DNA of 24,322 bases from a virus. The DNA is taken from positions 1 through 24,322 of IMG/VR virus record IMGVR_UViG_3300006919_000426; one strand, given 5' to 3'. The notes below the pieces were generated by a model that saw only the letters and a program-made list of their open reading frames with translations, searched no databases and was not told where the DNA came from. Each line of letters opens with the position of its first letter. Position 1 is the stretch's first letter. The position numbers and the translations under genes are program-made. This document shows positions 21,430 through 24,322 of this stretch, one piece after another.

Positions 21430-22194
21430 TCAGTCCTTGACGATATGGGAGATGCTGCAACGGCAATTAATGATGTTGCCCGCGCTGCCATTCGGGTCGC
21501 CGGGATACATCAGCCGCTCGCCGCCCACATCGAATGGCTCATCAAGTTCGCGGACCTGCTCATCAATAGAACTGTGCGACGTGCGGGTGCGGTCATCCTC
21601 AACCGCCACCCACTCCTTCTGGAGGTCCAGCCCGGTCTCCTTCGCCGCGCCATGCGCTCCGTAGTTGGCCGCGCCATGCACCTCGGTGCGGGCGATCAGC
21701 ATCCCCCGCGTCTTGCTGATCCTGGGGACCGCCCTTGCAATCGCCTCTGCAATGGCCGGGAAGCTGTCCGCGTCCTGCCGCGTCCTGTTGATCGCGGTCA
21801 CGATGTCCTCGCGCGTCGTCTCCGACACCTTGGTAATGCGCCGGCGGATCATCTCCAGCGAGATGTATTCCTCCGACAGCCGCAGGAAGTAGTCGAGGAA
21901 GTCCTTGCGCTCCAGATCACGCCCCATCGCCTTGCCCTGGCCGAGGATGCGCGAGCCAAACGCCTGCACGGTGAATGCCACCATGTCGCGATAGATCGTC
22001 AGCAGCCGTTGCTCATGGCCTTCAGGGATGGACGGGATGGCGCCAGACCGCGCGTAGCTGGCGAGCATCGCCACAGACGCCGCGCGGATCTCCGCCGTGA
22101 ACTTGCGGCCATACCTGCGCTCGATGATCAGCATCAGGCGGGACTGCCGCCTCGCCTCCCGATGGCGATCAGCGTCAAGGAGTCGTCTTGCCAT
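21430..22194 (-). CDS. Head morphogenesis protein (SPP1 gp7 / Mu gpF type)
   Basis: A 254-aa protein with the Phage_Mu_F domain in its C-terminal 110 residues: MLIARTEVHGAANYGAHGAA, LQKEWVAVEDDRTRTSH and GDPNGSAGNIINCRCSIS, where the Asp-Arg-Thr-Arg, His and Cys-Arg-Cys residues are conserved family positions. Family members are minor head proteins bound near the portal and take part in head assembly or DNA ejection. The N-terminal half is helical. The gene overlaps the portal gene by 20 bases and is followed by the gap with the promoter-like element. Confidence 0.9.
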   Translation of the reverse strand: MARRLLDADRHREARRQSRLMLIIERRYGRKFTAEIRAASVAMLASYARSGAIPSIPEGHEQRLLTIYRDMVAFTVQAFGSRILGQGKAMGRDLERKDFLDYFLRLSEEYISLEMIRRRITKVSETTREDIVTAINRTRQDADSFPAIAEAIARAVPRISKTRGMLIARTEVHGAANYGAHGAAKETGLDLQKEWVAVEDDRTRTSHSSIDEQVRELDEPFDVGGERLMYPGDPNGSAGNIINCRCSISHIVKD

Positions 22195-23521
22195 AGACCA
22201 CCCGCATGACCTGCTTTACCTCATCGTCGATCTCAGCGTCAGTCATCGGGTCTTCGCCCTCGCCGGAGCCGGTGTCGTCGCCAAGATCAAGCGACACCTC
22301 GGACAGCGAGATCTGTCCGGAGTTGATCAGCACCACGTCGCCTTGCCCATCGGGCCGAGGCTCGTAGCCTTTCAACTCGCGCTTCTCATCCACGGTCAAC
22401 TCGTTTGACAAGTTGGCCATAGCCCAGAATTGGGCGCGCTTCTCGGCAATGGCGGGGATCGCGTCGAGGTTCGGGCGCAGTTTGACGCCGTCGTAGTAGT
22501 AGGCGAGCCAGCGGTTCATGGCGTCGGTGAACATCGACACCAGCGGGATCACGGTGTCCTCCCAGAAGGCCAGCCGCGCTTCCTGGTAGTTGCTATAGGT
22601 GTTGTCGCCGGGGATGCCGAGAAGCTGCGGGGGAACGCCGAGCGTCACGCAAATCTCCCGAGCCGCCGCCGCCTTGGTATCGACCACGCCCATGTCGGAT
22701 GGGGAGAACGCCAGCGACTGCCAGTTCATCCCGCCCTCCAGCAGCATCGGGCGCCCCGCGTTGGCCGCGCCGGAATGGTGCTTCTCAATCGCTGCGGTCA
22801 GGCGCGCGTACTGATCGTCCGTCAGGTTCTTGTCCGCGTCGGTCGCCAGGATGCCCGAAGACACCGCGCCATTCTGGAGCAGCCCCATGATCCACTTCGA
22901 CGCCTCGTTGTGCTGGTCGATGGCGTAGGCGGCGGGCCGGACGGGAGACATGCCGATCCAGTCGTCAAGCGGGTTGAACTCCCGCAGGTGCAGGATCTCG
23001 CTGCGGCCATCTTCCTCGACCATGAACGTGATGTCGCGCTGGTTCAGGCTGTAAACGAACTTCTCAGCGTGGCCATAGGGACCGGCGTGGACCGTCACCC
23101 GGTCGGGGCGCAGCGCATAGAGTTCCTTGGGAACGCCGCCTGCAATCGCCCCCTCGATATAGCAGTTCCCGTCCAGCTTGAGATAACCGACTGCGGCCAT
23201 CGCAAACTCGAACCACCCCTGCCGCGGATTCGGGCGCTTGAGCAAGTCCAGCACCGGATGCGCGTCCAGTTCCGTCTCGCCCTTCCACGCCTCGAAGTCG
23301 ATTGTTGCAAACGCCTCGCCGATGCGGCTGATCGCCTGATAGGTTACCGAGTTCTGGGTGTATCCCTCTTGGGCGAAGGCCTCGAAGTTCCGGCTTGACC
23401 ATTTCGCCACCGGCCCCGGCCTGACCAGCGTGGCCGCGCGGCTGGCCTTGGTCTCGATGGGCGATCCGGCGTCATGCGTTGTCGGCGCTGGTCCGCGCCG
23501 CAGGAAGTCGAATATGGCCAT
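22175..23521 (-). CDS. HK97-type portal protein
   Basis: A 448-aa portal protein: NSVTYQAISRIGEAFATIDF, HPVLDLLKRPNPRQGWFEF, LDGNCYIEG, LHLREFNPLDDWIGMSPV, LLGIPGDNTYSNYQEARLAF and FWEDTVIPLVSMFTDAMN are all family landmarks. It forms the dodecameric ring at the head vertex through which DNA is packaged and leaves. The acidic tail (DLGDDTGSGEGEDPMTDAE) is likely flexible. The ATG at 23521 follows a purine-rich GAGGG sequence. A 178-base gap with a hairpin separates it from the terminase gene. Confidence 0.94.
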   Translation of the reverse strand: MAIFDFLRRGPAPTTHDAGSPIETKASRAATLVRPGPVAKWSSRNFEAFAQEGYTQNSVTYQAISRIGEAFATIDFEAWKGETELDAHPVLDLLKRPNPRQGWFEFAMAAVGYLKLDGNCYIEGAIAGGVPKELYALRPDRVTVHAGPYGHAEKFVYSLNQRDITFMVEEDGRSEILHLREFNPLDDWIGMSPVRPAAYAIDQHNEASKWIMGLLQNGAVSSGILATDADKNLTDDQYARLTAAIEKHHSGAANAGRPMLLEGGMNWQSLAFSPSDMGVVDTKAAAAREICVTLGVPPQLLGIPGDNTYSNYQEARLAFWEDTVIPLVSMFTDAMNRWLAYYYDGVKLRPNLDAIPAIAEKRAQFWAMANLSNELTVDEKRELKGYEPRPDGQGDVVLINSGQISLSEVSLDLGDDTGSGEGEDPMTDAEIDDEVKQVMRVVYGKTTP

Positions 23522-23597
23522 TGCGCCCTCGTTACGGATTGCCGCGCCATGCTACCCGCTTCCGGCGCGGAAATCAATCAAACACACTGAACGAGAA
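23522..23597 (-). promoter_or_regulatory. Possible portal promoter region
   Basis: Between the hairpin and the portal ATG the - strand reads TGATTT, 16 bases, then TAGCAT, a weak sigma70-like pair about 25 bases before the start. A promoter here would make sense after a terminator, but the boxes are poor and the 54-bp element found before the protease and tail tube genes is not present. Confidence 0.25.
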
Positions 23598-23628
23598 ACG
23601 CCGCCCGAGACGGATGGCCGGGCGGCGT
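23598..23628 (-). terminator. Hairpin between large terminase and portal genes
   Basis: Perfect 10-bp inverted repeat ACGCCGCCCG / CGGGCGGCGT with an 11-base loop, about 70 bases after the terminase stop. On the - strand the stem is followed by TTCTCGTT, a weak T-rich tract, while on the + strand no T-tract follows, so a - strand terminator is the best reading. It would separate terminase from portal expression. Confidence 0.62.
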
Positions 23629-23699
23629 CATTGGTAAGGGCGCTTGGGAAGCACCGGTGAGGGTCCACTATGCCAACCAATCATGCCCCACGCAAGCAA

Positions 23700-24322
23700 T
23701 TAAAGCGACCTGATGCGGATCTCCGCCCCACCAGCCCCGGCGATCCCCAGCATCTCGCCCACCGCATCCATCATGGGATCGATCTGGTCATCGTGTGGCG
23801 CATCGGGGAACGCCGCCGCCTCGGCCAGGAAGTCAGCGAGCCACGGCTGGCGGTCAAGGATGTACACATGCCCCGCCTCGATATGCGGCGACACGTCCTG
23901 CGCCCGGCTCACCTTGTCCCGGTTCCGGGGAATGCCGATGATCGGCAGGCTGTAAGGGCGCTCCCGCAGTTCCTGTATCAGCCCGGTGCCGCTGCTCTTG
24001 TCCTCGACCTTGAACGCGCGGATGGGCGCCCGGTAGTTGCGCGCCTTGTGCTTGTCCCAGAATGCCGTTGCCTCGCGCCGCAGTTCTGGCGCCGACCATC
24101 TGCCACGCGCCTGGTCGATCAGGATGCAGCCGCCGTTCTTCATCTTGCCCCACAACTGGAAGACGGAATAGTCGTGCCGCTGGTCCTTCTTCTGAGCGGT
24201 GTCGCCATAAACGGTCAGATACTCCAGTTCGGGGATGGCCCGGCGGAACTGCCACCAATCTTCCTGGAAGATGTTGCCCCCGGCGATCACGGGGTTCTGC
24301 TGATACAGCGCCTCGAAGTTGG
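23700..24322 (-). CDS. terL: Large terminase subunit, C-terminal part
   Basis: The frame is open to the right edge, so only the last 206 residues are seen, beginning NFEALYQQNPVIAGGNIF. This is the end of the ATPase domain and the whole RNase H-fold nuclease: TVYGDTAQKK (Asp40 of the fragment), AFKVEDKSSG (Glu106) and PHDDQIDPMMDA (Asp pair) supply the metal-binding acids. Together with the ATPase it cuts concatemeric DNA and drives it into the prohead. A GTG at 24290 is an internal Val codon, not a start. The gene is the most upstream one visible of the late unit; the small subunit would lie further right. Confidence 0.93.
   Translation of the reverse strand, partial: NFEALYQQNPVIAGGNIFQEDWWQFRRAIPELEYLTVYGDTAQKKDQRHDYSVFQLWGKMKNGGCILIDQARGRWSAPELRREATAFWDKHKARNYRAPIRAFKVEDKSSGTGLIQELRERPYSLPIIGIPRNRDKVSRAQDVSPHIEAGHVYILDRQPWLADFLAEAAAFPDAPHDDQIDPMMDAVGEMLGIAGAGGAEIRIRSL

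Noticed and set aside
24288-24290. GTG as start of the terminase gene
   Set aside because: The frame continues upstream with conserved terminase sequence (NFEALYQQNP) to the window edge, so it is an internal valine.
1-24322. tRNA genes, CRISPR arrays, insertion sequences or attachment sites
   Set aside because: No cloverleaf, repeat-spacer pattern, transposase or integrase-linked direct repeat was seen; absence judged by eye only.

Overview
The window is the late half of a tailed-phage genome, most likely a prophage or temperate siphovirus of an alphaproteobacterium (Rhodobacterales would fit). The grounds are a GC-rich coding sequence, an HK97-type capsid module, a tail tip module of the kind shared with gene transfer agents and alphaproteobacterial siphophages, and a LexA-type DNA-binding domain. 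The host assignment is inference; no host gene, integrase or attachment site is visible.

Layout. Positions 1-2063 (+ strand) hold the end of an early/recombination operon: a cut gene, several small unknown genes, a NinB-like recombination protein, a DUF968/HNH-like protein and a stand-alone LexA-type winged helix. These genes are packed with start/stop overlaps. From 24322 down to about 2070 everything is on the - strand and forms the morphogenesis and lysis region. In transcription order it runs: large terminase (cut by the right edge), a strong hairpin, portal, SPP1-gp7/Mu-F head protein, prohead protease, major capsid, three small unknown virion-type genes, a 599-aa fibre, a micro-ORF, three small genes (one BppU/Ig-like), head-tail connector, head-tail adaptor, HK97-gp10-like protein, DUF3168 tail terminator, tail tube, tail assembly chaperone with a -1 frameshift extension, tape measure, two minor tail proteins, a DUF6950 (NlpC/P60-like) protein, a 1126-aa tail tip protein with a C-terminal adhesin, a tail fibre-like protein, then a lysis block (coiled-coil membrane protein, 52-aa membrane protein, M15 endolysin, two lipoproteins) and a tail of tiny coupled ORFs.

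How it works together. Terminase, portal, protease and capsid build and fill an HK97-type head. Connector, adaptor, gp10-like and DUF3168 proteins form the neck. The tube, chaperones and a short tape measure build a tail of roughly 100 nm. The tip and fibre proteins bind the cell and the last block lyses it.

The most notable signals are: (1) two copies of a 54-bp promoter/operator-like element in front of the prohead protease and the tail tube genes; (2) a canonical CCCAAAC slippery site joining the two tail chaperone ORFs; (3) one ~600-aa adhesin module present twice, as a free protein in the head region and fused to the tail tip protein; (4) an 11-bp hairpin whose loop copies the anti-Shine-Dalgarno sequence and is complementary to the ribosome binding site just downstream; and (5) several very small genes, including an 18-aa hydrophobic micro-ORF and a 52-aa membrane protein next to the endolysin.
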